Shown here: positions 29,182 through 37,656 of the stretch, one piece after another | Position numbering within the stretch: position 1 is the first letter of the stretch | Layout of the letters: each line of letters begins with the position of its first letter | DNA from: Streptomyces sp. XM4193 | Lineage (GTDB): Bacteria; Actinomycetota; Actinomycetes; Streptomycetales; Streptomycetaceae | DNA: 64,000 bases | Assembly (NCBI RefSeq): GCF_023072595.1 | Contig: NZ_JALLGK010000002.1 | Span: 806,001-870,000 of the forward strand | Reading direction: 5' to 3' | The notes under the pieces: generated by a model | What the model saw: only the letters and a program-made list of their open reading frames with translations | Told to the model about the DNA's origin: nothing | Databases searched by the model: none | Position numbers and translations under genes: made by a program

Positions 29182-30446
29182 CTTCCTCCCGCCGTGGACT
29201 CCCCGGCCACCTCGACACCGAGGCGATTCGCAAGGACTTCCCCGTCCTGGACCGCGTGCTCCACGACGGGAAGAAGCTCGTCTACCTCGACAGCGCCGCG
29301 ACCTCGCAGAAGCCCCGCCAGGTGCTCGACGCACTGAGCGACTACTACGAGCAGCACAACGCCAACGTCCATCGCGGCGTGCACGTGCTCGCGGAAGAGG
29401 CCACGGCGCTGTACGAGGGCGCGAGGGACAAGGTCGCCGCCTTCATCAACGCGCCGAGCCGCGACGAGGTGATCTTCACCAAGAACGCCTCGGAGTCGCT
29501 CAACCTCGTCGCCAACATGCTCGGTTGGGCGGACGAGCCCTACCGGGTGGACAGCGACACCGAGATCGTCATCACGGAGATGGAGCACCACTCCAACATC
29601 GTGCCGTGGCAGCTGCTGGCGCAGCGCACCGGCGCGAAGCTGAAGTGGTTCGGGCTGACCGACGACGGCCGGCTCGACCTCTCCCGGATCGACGAGCTCA
29701 TCACCGAGAAGACCAAGGTCGTCTCGTACACGCTGGCCTCCAACATCCTGGGCACCTTCAACCCGGTCGAGGAGATCGCCCGGCGTGCCCAGGAGGTCGG
29801 GGCGCTGGTGGTGGTGGACGCCTCCCAGGCCGTACCGCACACCGCGTTCGACGTGCAGGCCATCCAGGCCGACTTCATCGCCTTCACCGGCCACAAGATG
29901 TGCGGCCCGACCGGCATCGGCGTGCTGTGGGGTCGGCAGGAGCTGCTGGAGGACCTGCCGCCGTTCCTCGGCGGCGGCGAGATGATCGAGACCGTCTCGA
30001 TGCACTCCTCCACCTACGCGCCGGCCCCGCACAAGTTCGAGGCCGGTACGCCCCCGATCGCCCAGGCGGTCGGGCTCGGCGCCGCGGTGGACTACCTGTC
30101 CGGCATCGGCATGGACAAGATCGCCGCCCACGAGCACGCGATCGTCGAGTACGCCCTGGAGCGGCTGCTCCAGGTGCCGGACCTGCGGATCATCGGCCCC
30201 ACCACGGCCGAGGACCGGGGCGCGGCGATCTCCTTCACCCTGGGCGACATCCACCCGCACGACGTCGGCCAGGTGCTGGACGAGCAGGGCATCGCCGTAC
30301 GGGTCGGCCACCACTGTGCGCGGCCGGTCTGCCTGCGGTACGGAATTCCCGCGACGACGCGAGCGTCGTTCTATCTGTACTCCACGCCGGCCGAGGTGGA
30401 CGCCCTGGTCGACGGTCTGGAGCACGTGCGGAATTTCTTCGGATGA
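29178..30446 (+). CDS. sufS: Cysteine desulfurase SufS
   Basis: This PLP enzyme removes sulfur from cysteine as a persulfide and passes it to SufU. The PLP Lys lies in FTGHKMCGPTGIG and the catalytic Cys in RVGHHCARPVC. The length of 422 residues is typical of group II desulfurases. The GTG start overlaps the sufC stop. Confidence 0.97.
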   Translation: MTSSRRGLPGHLDTEAIRKDFPVLDRVLHDGKKLVYLDSAATSQKPRQVLDALSDYYEQHNANVHRGVHVLAEEATALYEGARDKVAAFINAPSRDEVIFTKNASESLNLVANMLGWADEPYRVDSDTEIVITEMEHHSNIVPWQLLAQRTGAKLKWFGLTDDGRLDLSRIDELITEKTKVVSYTLASNILGTFNPVEEIARRAQEVGALVVVDASQAVPHTAFDVQAIQADFIAFTGHKMCGPTGIGVLWGRQELLEDLPPFLGGGEMIETVSMHSSTYAPAPHKFEAGTPPIAQAVGLGAAVDYLSGIGMDKIAAHEHAIVEYALERLLQVPDLRIIGPTTAEDRGAAISFTLGDIHPHDVGQVLDEQGIAVRVGHHCARPVCLRYGIPATTRASFYLYSTPAEVDALVDGLEHVRNFFG

Positions 30447-30486
30447 GAGCCCTGACGGGAAACCGGATGAGAATGGCGTGTCACTC

Positions 30487-30963
30487 GTGAAGCTCGACTC
30501 GATGTACCAGGACGTGATCCTGGACCACTACAAGCACCCGCACGGCCGTGGGCTGCGGGACGGCGATGCCGAGGTGCATCACGTCAACCCCACCTGCGGG
30601 GACGAGATCACCCTCCGGGTGCGCTACGACGGCGAGCGGATCGCCGACGTCAGCTACGAGGGCCAGGGCTGCTCCATCAGCCAGGCCAGCGCCTCGGTGC
30701 TCAACGAGCTGCTGGTGGGCAAGGAGCTGGAGCAGGCGCGCCGCATCCAGGGCGCCTTTCTGGAACTGATGCAGTCCAGGGGGCAGTTGACCCCGGACGA
30801 CGCCATGGAGGAGCTGCTGGAGGACGCGGTCGCGTTCGCCGGTGTCTCCAAGTACCCGGCCCGGGTGAAGTGCGCTTTGCTGAGCTGGATGGCATGGAAG
30901 GACGCCACCGCCCAGGCACTGGGCGCGGGCGACGAGGACGGCCCGAAGGAGAGGACGGCATGA
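30487..30963 (+). CDS. sufU: Sulfur carrier / Fe-S assembly protein SufU
   Basis: SufU is the zinc-dependent sulfurtransferase partner of SufS. The 158 residues keep all metal and sulfur ligands: NPTCGDEI, GQGCSISQASAS and VKCALLSW. GTG 30487 gives the start VKLDSMYQDV seen in orthologues; a GTG three codons earlier (30478) is possible. It overlaps the next gene by ATGA. Confidence 0.95.
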   Translation: MKLDSMYQDVILDHYKHPHGRGLRDGDAEVHHVNPTCGDEITLRVRYDGERIADVSYEGQGCSISQASASVLNELLVGKELEQARRIQGAFLELMQSRGQLTPDDAMEELLEDAVAFAGVSKYPARVKCALLSWMAWKDATAQALGAGDEDGPKERTA

Positions 30964-31307
30964 GCGAGGCTGCTGAAGGCGGTGTGGGCACGACCTCACC
31001 GGCGAGCGAGGAAGAGGTCCGCGAGGCGCTGTACGACGTCGTCGACCCCGAGCTCGGCATCGACGTGGTGAACCTCGGTCTGATCTACGGGGTGCACGTC
31101 GACGAGGAGAACATCGCGACGCTGGACATGACCCTGACGTCGGCCGCCTGCCCGTTGACCGATGTGATCGAGGACCAGGCGAAGTCGGCGACCGAGGGCC
31201 TGGTCAAGGACCTGAAGATCAACTGGGTCTGGATGCCGCCGTGGGGCCCGGACAAGATCACCGAGGAGGGGCGCGAGCAGCTGCGCGCACTCGGCTTCAA
31301 CGTCTGA
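30960..31307 (+). CDS. DUF59 (SufT/MIP18-like) Fe-S assembly factor
   Basis: The 115-residue protein carries the DUF59 signature DPELGIDVVNLGLIYGV and the conserved Cys in TSAACPLTDVIEDQ. DUF59 proteins act in maturation or transfer of Fe-S clusters. The ATG at 30960 overlaps the sufU stop, and a strong terminator follows 107 bp later, so this is the last gene of the operon. Confidence 0.93.
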   Translation: MSEAAEGGVGTTSPASEEEVREALYDVVDPELGIDVVNLGLIYGVHVDEENIATLDMTLTSAACPLTDVIEDQAKSATEGLVKDLKINWVWMPPWGPDKITEEGREQLRALGFNV

Positions 31308-31413
31308 GGCGTCACGCTCGGGGCAGGCCCCGAGGCGTCGCGTCCGGGGCTTCGCGTCCGAGGCGTCGCGGGCACTTTGCCCGGCGGCCCCGGGCGTCGG
31401 CCGGAACACCGGG

Positions 31414-31446
31414 AGCGCCGGCGGATCGAATCGGTCCGCCGGCGCT
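31414..31446 (+). terminator. Intrinsic terminator of the suf operon
   Basis: AGCGCCGGCGGA (31414-31425) and TCCGCCGGCGCT (31435-31446) form a 12-bp perfect stem with a 9-nt loop, followed by TTTC. Confidence 0.9.
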
Positions 31447-31450
31447 TTTC

Positions 31451-31520
31451 CGTTCCACGAGGTGCCGCGAGGTTCCACGACGTTCCACGACGTTCCACGA
31501 CGTGCCGCGAGGTGCCGAGC
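31451..31520. repeat. 10-bp tandem repeats before the SMR gene
   Basis: Seven consecutive 10-mers start at 31451. Three are CGTTCCACGA, one is GGTTCCACGA, two are GTGCCGCGA variants, and the last is degenerate. The block begins right after the suf terminator and ends about 30 bp before the -10 box of the SMR gene. Confidence 0.85.
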
Positions 31521-31549
31521 GAGGTGCCCGGAGGCACACAAGTGGTGGG

Positions 31550-31562
31550 TACAGTCGTCCGG
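31550..31562 (+). promoter_or_regulatory. Leaderless-type -10 box for the SMR exporter
   Basis: TACAGT (31550-31555) is followed by 7 nt and the ATG at 31563. A leaderless message leaves no room for a riboswitch. Confidence 0.55.
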
Positions 31563-31886
31563 ATGACATACGCGACGCTGGCCGCCGCCATCCTCGCCGA
31601 GGTGCTGGCCACCACCTCGATGAAGTACAGCGACGGTTTCACCCGGCTGTGGCCCTCGCTCGGCACGGCGGTCGGCTATCTGATCGCCTTCTACCTGCTC
31701 TCGCTCACCCTGCGGGAGATGTCGGTGGGCACCGCGTACGCGATCTGGGCCGGTGCCGGTACGGCCGCGGTGGCGTTGATCGGAATGGTCTTCATCGGGG
31801 AGTCGGTGTCGGCGGCGAAGGTGGCCGGGGTGCTGCTGGTCATCGCCGGTGTCGTGGTGCTCAACCTCGGCGGTGCCGCCCACTGA
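31563..31886 (+). CDS. Small multidrug resistance (EmrE/Qac-type) exporter
   Basis: The 107 residues form four membrane spans. The substrate and proton-binding Glu sits in the first (AAILAEVLATTSMKYSDGFTR), and the third carries YAIWAGAGT, as in EmrE. These positions point to the quaternary-cation/Qac subfamily and not to the guanidinium (Gdx/SugE) subfamily. Such proteins work as antiparallel dimers exchanging cations for protons. It is encoded alone, with no partner SMR gene beside it. Confidence 0.92.
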   Translation: MTYATLAAAILAEVLATTSMKYSDGFTRLWPSLGTAVGYLIAFYLLSLTLREMSVGTAYAIWAGAGTAAVALIGMVFIGESVSAAKVAGVLLVIAGVVVLNLGGAAH

Positions 31887-32103
31887 CGGGCCCGGCCGGT
31901 TCGTCGCCACCGCCCGCCCGGCGCGGTACGGCCGGCGAGCCGCCCCGCTCCCGGGGACCGCCGCAACTCCCGTACGGTGCGCGGGGCTTGGGGCGCACGG
32001 CCGCGGAGCTGCGGCCCGGGGCGCCGATGGGGCCGGTCGCGGCTCCGCGCCCGGGGTGCGGCCGCCCGGTGAGACCGGTTCGCCTCGGCGGCGCGGCAGC
32101 GGT

Positions 32104-32115
32104 TAGGTTCTCGGC
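32104..32115 (+). promoter_or_regulatory. Leaderless-type -10 box for dapD
   Basis: TAGGTT (32104-32109) lies 6 nt before the ATG at 32116, with no Shine-Dalgarno between. Confidence 0.55.
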
Positions 32116-33105
32116 ATGACCGATGCAGCCACGCACACGCACACCGGCGCAGTCGCCGCCGGGCTCGCCACCGTCACCACCGACGGCACCGTCCTCGACA
32201 CCTGGTACCCCGCGCCCGAGTTGAGCACCGACGCGGGCGCCTCCGGCACCGAGCGACTGGACGCCGACCGCGCCGCCGAACTGCTCGGCCAGGACGCCCC
32301 GAAGGCGCTCGGCGCCACCGCGCTGCCGGGCGTGGAGGTCGTCGCGGTGCGGACGGTCATCGCCTCCCTCCAGGACAAGCCGCTGGACGCGCACGACGCC
32401 TATCTGCGACTCCACCTGCTCAGCCACCGACTGGTGAAGCCGCACGGACAGAACCTCGACGGAGTCTTCGGCCTGCTCACCAACGTCGCCTGGACGCACC
32501 TCGGTCCGGTCCCGGTGGACCGGGTGGAGGAGGCCAGGCTGGTCGCCCGCGCCCGCGGGGAGCGGCTCACCGTGACCAGCGTCGACAAGTTCCCGCGGAT
32601 GACCGACTACGTCGTCCCGGCGGGCGTGCGCATCGGCGACGCCGACCGGGTCCGCCTCGGCGCGTACCTCTCGGCCGGCACCACCGTCATGCACGAGGGC
32701 TTTGTGAACTTCAACGCCGGCACGCTCGGCACCTCCATGGTCGAGGGCCGGATCACTGCCGGCGTGGTGGTCGGTGACGGCTCCGACATCGGCGGCGGCG
32801 CCTCGATCATGGGCACCCTCTCCGGCGGGGGCAAGCAGGTCGTCTCGCTCGGCGAGCGCTGCCTGCTCGGCGCCGAGGCGGGTATCGGCATCGCGCTCGG
32901 CGACGACTGCATCGTGGAGGCCGGCCTCTACGTGACGGCCGGCACCCGGGTCACGCTGCCGGACGGCAAGGTGGTCAAGGCGCTGGAGCTGTCCGGCAGC
33001 GACAACCTGCTCTTCCGCCGCAACTCCACCACCGGTGTCGTCGAGGTACTGCCCCGCACCGGCTCCTGGGGCGGCCTCAACGAGGTGCTGCACAGCCACA
33101 ACTGA
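32116..33105 (+). CDS. dapD: Tetrahydrodipicolinate N-succinyltransferase
   Basis: This enzyme succinylates tetrahydrodipicolinate in the succinylase branch of lysine and meso-diaminopimelate synthesis. The 329 residues match the long actinobacterial DapD. The C-terminal half is a left-handed beta-helix of hexapeptide repeats (for example [18 protein letters not shown] and [17 protein letters not shown]). The acyl-carrier site region [19 protein letters not shown] is conserved. It is transcribed alone. Confidence 0.96.
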   Translation: MTDAATHTHTGAVAAGLATVTTDGTVLDTWYPAPELSTDAGASGTERLDADRAAELLGQDAPKALGATALPGVEVVAVRTVIASLQDKPLDAHDAYLRLHLLSHRLVKPHGQNLDGVFGLLTNVAWTHLGPVPVDRVEEARLVARARGERLTVTSVDKFPRMTDYVVPAGVRIGDADRVRLGAYLSAGTTVMHEGFVNFNAGTLGTSMVEGRITAGVVVGDGSDIGGGASIMGTLSGGGKQVVSLGERCLLGAEAGIGIALGDDCIVEAGLYVTAGTRVTLPDGKVVKALELSGSDNLLFRRNSTTGVVEVLPRTGSWGGLNEVLHSHN

Positions 33106-33114
33106 CGACCGTCG

Positions 33115-33136
33115 GCCTCCCGCCCGTGCGGGAGGC
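33115..33136 (+). terminator. Terminator of dapD
   Basis: GCCTCCCGC-CCGT-GCGGGAGGC is a 9-bp perfect stem with a tetraloop, 10 bp after the stop. Confidence 0.8.
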
Positions 33137-33152
33137 GGCCGGGGACGCGCAC

Positions 33153-33204
33153 GGGGCCCGTGCCCGTCGGGTACGGACTCCGTGCCCGACGCGGTACGGG
33201 CCCC
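33153..33204. other. Long nested hairpin, dapD-EI24 spacer
   Basis: The outer arms GGGGCCCGT (33153-33161) and ACGGGCCCC (33196-33204) enclose the inner arms CGTCGGGTACGGA (33165-33177) and TCCGTGCCCGACG (33179-33191), which pair with one wobble. It is larger than needed for termination and follows a complete terminator. Confidence 0.7.
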
Positions 33205-33330
33205 GCGTTCCTCGCACACGCCCCTGTCGATTGCGTCTCCGGGCCGTGCGCGTCGCGTGCGTCCCTGTCGCGTGCGGCCGGTGTTCCCCGATGGGGACCG
33301 GCCCGCGTCGTGGGTGCCGCGGTGCCTGGA

Positions 33331-33343
33331 TAGGCTGGCGCCC
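33331..33343 (+). promoter_or_regulatory. Leaderless-type -10 box for the EI24 gene
   Basis: TAGGCT (33331-33336) is followed by 7 nt and the ATG at 33344. Confidence 0.55.
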
Positions 33344-34129
33344 ATGAGGGAACTAGCCACCGGTGCCAGGTATTTGATGCAGGGTCAGCGCTGGGTCGCG
33401 CAGCACGGCCGCCTGTACGCGTTCTGTCTGCTGCCCGCTCTGATCGCCCTGGTCCTGTACGTGGTCCTGCTGGTGCTGCTCGCCTTCCAGGCCGGTGATC
33501 TGGCGGTGTGGGCCACGCCGTTCGCCGACGACTGGTCGGGTTTGCCGCGCAATCTGCTGCGGCTGGGCTTCGTGGTGCTGCTGCTGGCCGTCGGCCTCAT
33601 GGTGGCGATCCTGACCTTCACCGCGGTGACGCTGCTGATCGGTGACCCGTTCTACGAATCGCTCTCGGAGAAGGTCGAGGAGAGCGAGGGCGGACTGCCC
33701 GACGGGCCGGACCTGCCATGGTGGCGCGAGCTGTGGACCTCGCTGACCGACAGCCTCTACGTGCTGATGAGGGCGCTGGCCCTCGCGCTACCGCTCTTCC
33801 TGCTCGGCTTCGTCCCGCTGATCGGCCAGACGATCGTGCCCGCGCTCGGCTTCGCCGTGTCCGGCTTCTTCCTGACCCTGGAGCTCACCTCGGTCGCGAT
33901 GCAGCGGCGCGGCATCGACGTGCGCACCCGGCTGCGGATGCTGCGGACCCGCAAGAGCCTTGCGCTCGGCTTCGGCGTGCCGCTCGCCGCGACGTTCCTG
34001 GTGCCGGTGGTGGCGGTGTTCCTGATGCCCGGAGCGGTGGCCGGCGCGACACTGCTGGTGCGCGATCTGACCGGCGAGGCGCGGAGCGGCGACCGTCCGG
34101 AACAGGGCGAGACCGCCGCCGGTTTCTGA
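33344..34129 (+). CDS. EI24/CysZ-like integral membrane protein
   Basis: The 261 residues hold about four to six hydrophobic spans (for example YAFCLLPALIALVLYVVLLV and LRLGFVVLLLAVGLMVAIL) and the family motif GDPFYESLSEKVE. EI24/CysZ proteins include sulfate transporters, but the substrate here is not known. The ATG is fixed by the -10 box. It is convergent with the dapA paralogue; the 152-bp spacer shows no clean terminator. Confidence 0.88.
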   Translation: MRELATGARYLMQGQRWVAQHGRLYAFCLLPALIALVLYVVLLVLLAFQAGDLAVWATPFADDWSGLPRNLLRLGFVVLLLAVGLMVAILTFTAVTLLIGDPFYESLSEKVEESEGGLPDGPDLPWWRELWTSLTDSLYVLMRALALALPLFLLGFVPLIGQTIVPALGFAVSGFFLTLELTSVAMQRRGIDVRTRLRMLRTRKSLALGFGVPLAATFLVPVVAVFLMPGAVAGATLLVRDLTGEARSGDRPEQGETAAGF

Positions 34130-34281
34130 GCCGGCCGCGCGCGGTCTGCGCCTTCCCGAGCTCACCGCCGGTGCCTCGGCCGGGCTCCTCGCGTACCGGG
34201 GCGAGGCGACCGGGGCGGGGCACCGGGGCGGTACGGAAGGGGCGGCAGCGCGGCGCGGGCCGCCGAACTCCCGTACCCGCC

Positions 34282-35169
34282 TCAGGCGTTGGCCTGCCGG
34301 AAGGCAGCGACCAACTCGGCGGTGAGCGTCTCGTCGGCGGCCAGCAGCGGACCTCGCACCGGGCCGCCGGGGAGCCCGGCAGCCCGGTGGATCGCCTTCA
34401 GCGTGACCGTGCCGGGTGCCGACTGCAACGCCCGTACGAGCGGCGCCAGAGCGTGGTGGCGCTTGCGGGCACCGTCGAGGTCGCCGGCGTCGAAGGCGTC
34501 GAGCATCTCCCGCACGAGGCCGCCCGCGACGCCCGCGACCGTGCTGACGCAGCCCGCGGCACCGATCGCGCGCAGCGGGAGGATCTCCTCGTCGCAGCCG
34601 GCGTAGTAGGCGAGCCCGGTGTCGGCGAGCACCGATCCGGTCTTCAGGAGGTCGTGGGCGCAGTCCTTGACGCCTGCGACGCGCGGATGCTCCGCGAGCG
34701 TGCGCAGGGTGTCGGCGCTGAGCGCGGTGCCCTCTCCGGTGCGGGAGGGGATGTCGTACAGCAGCACCGGCAGCGGGGTGGCGTCGGCGACCGTGGCGAG
34801 ATGGTGTGCGACGGCTTCCCGGCCGGGGCGGGAGTAGTACGGCGTGACGACCAGCAGGCCGTCGGCGCCCGCCTGTTCGCACGCCCGCGCGAGTGCGACC
34901 GTGTGGGCGGTGCTCGCCGATCCGACTCCGGCGGTGATCGTGGCGCGGTCGCCGACGGCTCGGACCACCGCGCGCAGCAGGCTCAGCTTCTCCTCGTCGG
35001 TGGTGGTGGGCGACTCGCCGGTGGTGCCGTTGACCACCAGCGCGTCGCAACCGCCGCGGTCGACGAGGTGGGTGGCGAGCCTGGCCGCCCCCGCCTCGTC
35101 GAGCGCACCGCTGTCGGTGAACGGTGTGATCATCGCGGCGGCCACCCGGCCGAAGGGTCCCTGGTTCAT
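34282..35169 (-). CDS. Dihydrodipicolinate synthase family protein (DapA paralogue)
   Basis: This is a TIM-barrel aldolase of the DapA/NAL family, 295 residues. It has the pyruvate-binding GTTGESPTTTDEE, the catalytic Tyr in LLYDIPSRTG and the Schiff-base Lys in AGVKDCAHDL. These are consistent with 4-hydroxy-tetrahydrodipicolinate synthase, and dapD is 1.2 kb away. Streptomyces genomes usually carry a second dapA elsewhere next to dapB, so this copy could be a paralogue with another aldehyde substrate. On the minus strand CAGAAT lies 6 nt before the ATG, again leaderless-like. Confidence 0.9.
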   Translation of the reverse strand: MNQGPFGRVAAAMITPFTDSGALDEAGAARLATHLVDRGGCDALVVNGTTGESPTTTDEEKLSLLRAVVRAVGDRATITAGVGSASTAHTVALARACEQAGADGLLVVTPYYSRPGREAVAHHLATVADATPLPVLLYDIPSRTGEGTALSADTLRTLAEHPRVAGVKDCAHDLLKTGSVLADTGLAYYAGCDEEILPLRAIGAAGCVSTVAGVAGGLVREMLDAFDAGDLDGARKRHHALAPLVRALQSAPGTVTLKAIHRAAGLPGGPVRGPLLAADETLTAELVAAFRQANA

Positions 35170-35256
35170 GGGCCGATTCTGGGACCGGGCCGGCCACGAC
35201 GTCCACTCGAATCCGCAGGGCCGCGAGCAGGACCGTACGGAGACCGGGTGCGGTGT

Positions 35257-35294
35257 GCGGCAGATCCGGAGCGGCCCCGCACCGGATCTGCCGC
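35257..35294 (-). terminator. Terminator of the secreted nuclease gene
   Basis: GCGGCAGATCCGG (35257-35269) and CCGGATCTGCCGC (35282-35294) form a 13-bp perfect stem, 15 bp past the minus-strand stop at 35310. Confidence 0.85.
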
Positions 35295-35309
35295 GCGCCG
35301 CGCCGCCGG

Positions 35310-37145
35310 TCAGGGGCGGAAGCGCAGCACCTGCGGGTCGTGGTCGCTGATCTGGTCCGCGAACTCGGCGTTGGTGTGGACGATGTCGTAGTCGTAGCGG
35401 CGGATGGCCGGTGAGACGAGGGTCTGGTCGAGGATCTGGGAGTTGCCCTGGAAGACGTAGGTGTAGCGCTCGTCGCGGGGCAGGGAGTACGCCGTGCTTC
35501 GGAGTGCGCCGCCGGCGGTCAGGGCTTTGGTGGTGTCGGAGAACTCGAAGTCGTTGATGTCGCCGAGGACCACGATCTGCGCCTTGCGGTCGACCTTCAG
35601 GGCGTCCCTGACAAAGGAGTTGACCGATTCGGCCTGCGCCAGCCGCTGGGTCTCCGAGACGCGGTTCGGCGGCTGGAAGCGCCCGTGCAGCGGCTCGTCG
35701 CCGCCCTTGGAGCCGAAGTGGTTGGCGACCACGATGACCGGCTCGCCGCGGAAGGCGAACTGTGCGGCGAGCGGCTTGCGGCTGTCCTCCCACGCCTCGT
35801 CGGCGGGGTCGACACGGCCGGGGGAGAGGGTGAGGGAGGCCCTGCCGTCCCGGCGTTCGACCGCGGTCGCCGTGGTCGCGTCGCCGCCGGGGCGGTCCTC
35901 GGCGGTGACCCTCTCGGGGTTGAAGAGGAAGGCGGTGCGGATGTTGCCGCCCGGCTCGCCGCCGTCGGCCTTGTCCTCGGGGTCGATGCTCCGCCACTCG
36001 TAGCGGGGGCCGCCGGCGTCGACGATCGCCTCGATCAGTGTTTCGAGCGTACGGTCGGCGGCGGTTTCGCCGTCGTCCTCGGGGCCGTTGTTGTCCTGGA
36101 TCTCCTCCAGGGCCACGATGTCCGGGGCGGCGAGATCGCGCGCGATGCCCTGCGCGAGCCGCTCGAACTTCTCCGCGTCGTTGCCCGGGTGGAGGTTCTC
36201 CACGTTGTACGTGGCGACGGCGAGCTCGCCCCTGCGCTGCGGACGGGTGCGCTCGCGCTCCAGATCGCGCCGCTCCACCTCGCCGAGCTCGGCCGCCGCC
36301 AGGGTGTAGCCGCCGAACTCGTCGTAGTCGAGCGGGCCCTGGGTGCGGCCGGTGAGACGGTCGCCGGTGTCGGCCTCGGGGAAGGGATGCTCGTCCGGGT
36401 CGGCGAGGCTCTTGATCTTCAGTCGGCCGGCGTTCTGGTCCCGGTAGGAGCCGTAGACGGTGCCGCCGCGGGCCGAGGGGTTCTCGCGCGGGCTGACGGT
36501 GACCCAGAGCTCGCCGTAGGAGGTGCTGGGGCCGACGACGCGGCTGTCGCGGACCTCGACGTTCATCCCTTCCAGTGATTCCCAGAGGTCCAACGCGAAG
36601 GCGCGCGGACGCAGTTCGCGGTCCTCGATGCCGCTCTCCCCGCCGCCCTTCGGCGCGTAGGCCCGGGGGATCCCGCGCGCGTCCAGACGCACCGGATCGG
36701 GCAGTTCGTTGCCGCTGGAGTCGACGGTCACCTCGGGAGCGGTTATCTGCGTCAGCGTCTGGTTCCCGGAGTCCTCGCCGCCCGGGCGGTACTCGGCGAC
36801 GGTGCCGCTCACCCGCACCCGGTCGCCGACGAGGACCGCGGGGGCCTCCTTGCCCGTGTACACGAACACGCCCTCGCTGGTGGCCGGATCGTCGTCCGGC
36901 TCCTCGTCCTGGATCCAGAAGCCGCGAGAGCCCTCGCCGCGCACACCGGTCACGATCCCGGCCACCTCGCGCACCTCCTCGCCCGCGAGCGGCGAGATCC
37001 GGGTACTGCCCTGGATGTCGTGGATGCGGACCTCACCGGCTGCCGGCTCGTTGGAGGCCGCGCCGGCAGAGGTGATCAGCAGCGTGGAGGTGAGGGCGGC
37101 GGCGGTCAGTGCGCACAGGGCGGCCGCGGTCTGGCGAGTGGTCAA
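35310..37145 (-). CDS. Secreted endonuclease/exonuclease/phosphatase family protein
   Basis: The 611 residues begin with a Sec signal peptide (about residues 1-28, hydrophobic core ALTAAALTSTLLI, likely cut after AGA). An OB-fold-like domain follows (about 40-150), and then an EEP catalytic domain (about 300-611) with VATYNVENL, DIVALEEIQDNNG, VVANHFGSKGGD, VVLGDINDF and the final SDHDPQVL. This combination is seen in extracellular nucleases that scavenge phosphate or degrade biofilm DNA; substrate is not shown. I chose TTG 37145 because CGGAG lies 7-8 nt upstream and the signal peptide begins there. The 10-bp palindrome TACGCGCGTA lies 120 bp upstream. Confidence 0.9.
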   Translation of the reverse strand: MTTRQTAAALCALTAAALTSTLLITSAGAASNEPAAGEVRIHDIQGSTRISPLAGEEVREVAGIVTGVRGEGSRGFWIQDEEPDDDPATSEGVFVYTGKEAPAVLVGDRVRVSGTVAEYRPGGEDSGNQTLTQITAPEVTVDSSGNELPDPVRLDARGIPRAYAPKGGGESGIEDRELRPRAFALDLWESLEGMNVEVRDSRVVGPSTSYGELWVTVSPRENPSARGGTVYGSYRDQNAGRLKIKSLADPDEHPFPEADTGDRLTGRTQGPLDYDEFGGYTLAAAELGEVERRDLERERTRPQRRGELAVATYNVENLHPGNDAEKFERLAQGIARDLAAPDIVALEEIQDNNGPEDDGETAADRTLETLIEAIVDAGGPRYEWRSIDPEDKADGGEPGGNIRTAFLFNPERVTAEDRPGGDATTATAVERRDGRASLTLSPGRVDPADEAWEDSRKPLAAQFAFRGEPVIVVANHFGSKGGDEPLHGRFQPPNRVSETQRLAQAESVNSFVRDALKVDRKAQIVVLGDINDFEFSDTTKALTAGGALRSTAYSLPRDERYTYVFQGNSQILDQTLVSPAIRRYDYDIVHTNAEFADQISDHDPQVLRFRP

Positions 37146-37656
37146 GGTTCGCTCCGAAGAGGGGTGTTGCTGCGGGTGTGGGGGCGGCCGGCCTGCGGGT
37201 GTGCGCCCGGTGGTGCTGCCCGCGGGCGCCGGAGGTCGGCTGTCGGTACGCGCCCGACGTTGCTCTACGCGCGTAAAACTTCCGGAGCCGGGTCCCCTTG
37301 TCAAGGCATCCGGGACGTACGGAAGGAGGCGGCCGGATGAACGCCGGTGCCTCCACCCGTCCTTGCCGGTGCGTTCACCCCGCCGTCGGCTGTCGCCCGC
37401 CCTTCCCGGAGCCTTTCCGGAGGCGCAGGCCCCCGCGCCCGTCCGCGCCTCCCACCGGCCGTTCCGCGCCGCCCATCCGAGTCCCGCGTTTCCCTCCGCG
37501 TCTCCCGCCCGCCGTACTCCCGGCCGGTTCGCCGGTGCGTACCCCGGGTCGCAAAAGCCCCGCGACCGGCCCGCGCGACTGGGGCAAACGGTGTCGGAAC
37601 AGGCCGTAGGCTGGGTGATTGCCCAACGACGTGCCAAGGCGAGGAGCCAGACGCCG
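37146..37656. other. Divergent control region with palindromes
   Basis: This 511-bp gene-free region separates the nuclease gene from the acidic protein. It contains the perfect palindrome TACGCGCGTA (37266-37275) followed by AAAACTT, and CCTTG-T-CAAGG (37296-37306). TAGGCT (37607-37612) is a -10 candidate for the plus-strand gene, giving a leader of about 37 nt with GAGGAG. Frames crossing the region look like noise. Confidence 0.55.

Noticed and set aside
31451..31562. Guanidine riboswitch before the SMR gene, suggested by repeated ACGA motifs
   Set aside because: The motifs are not in hairpin loops, the message appears leaderless, and the exporter has EmrE/Qac-type and not guanidinium-type residues.
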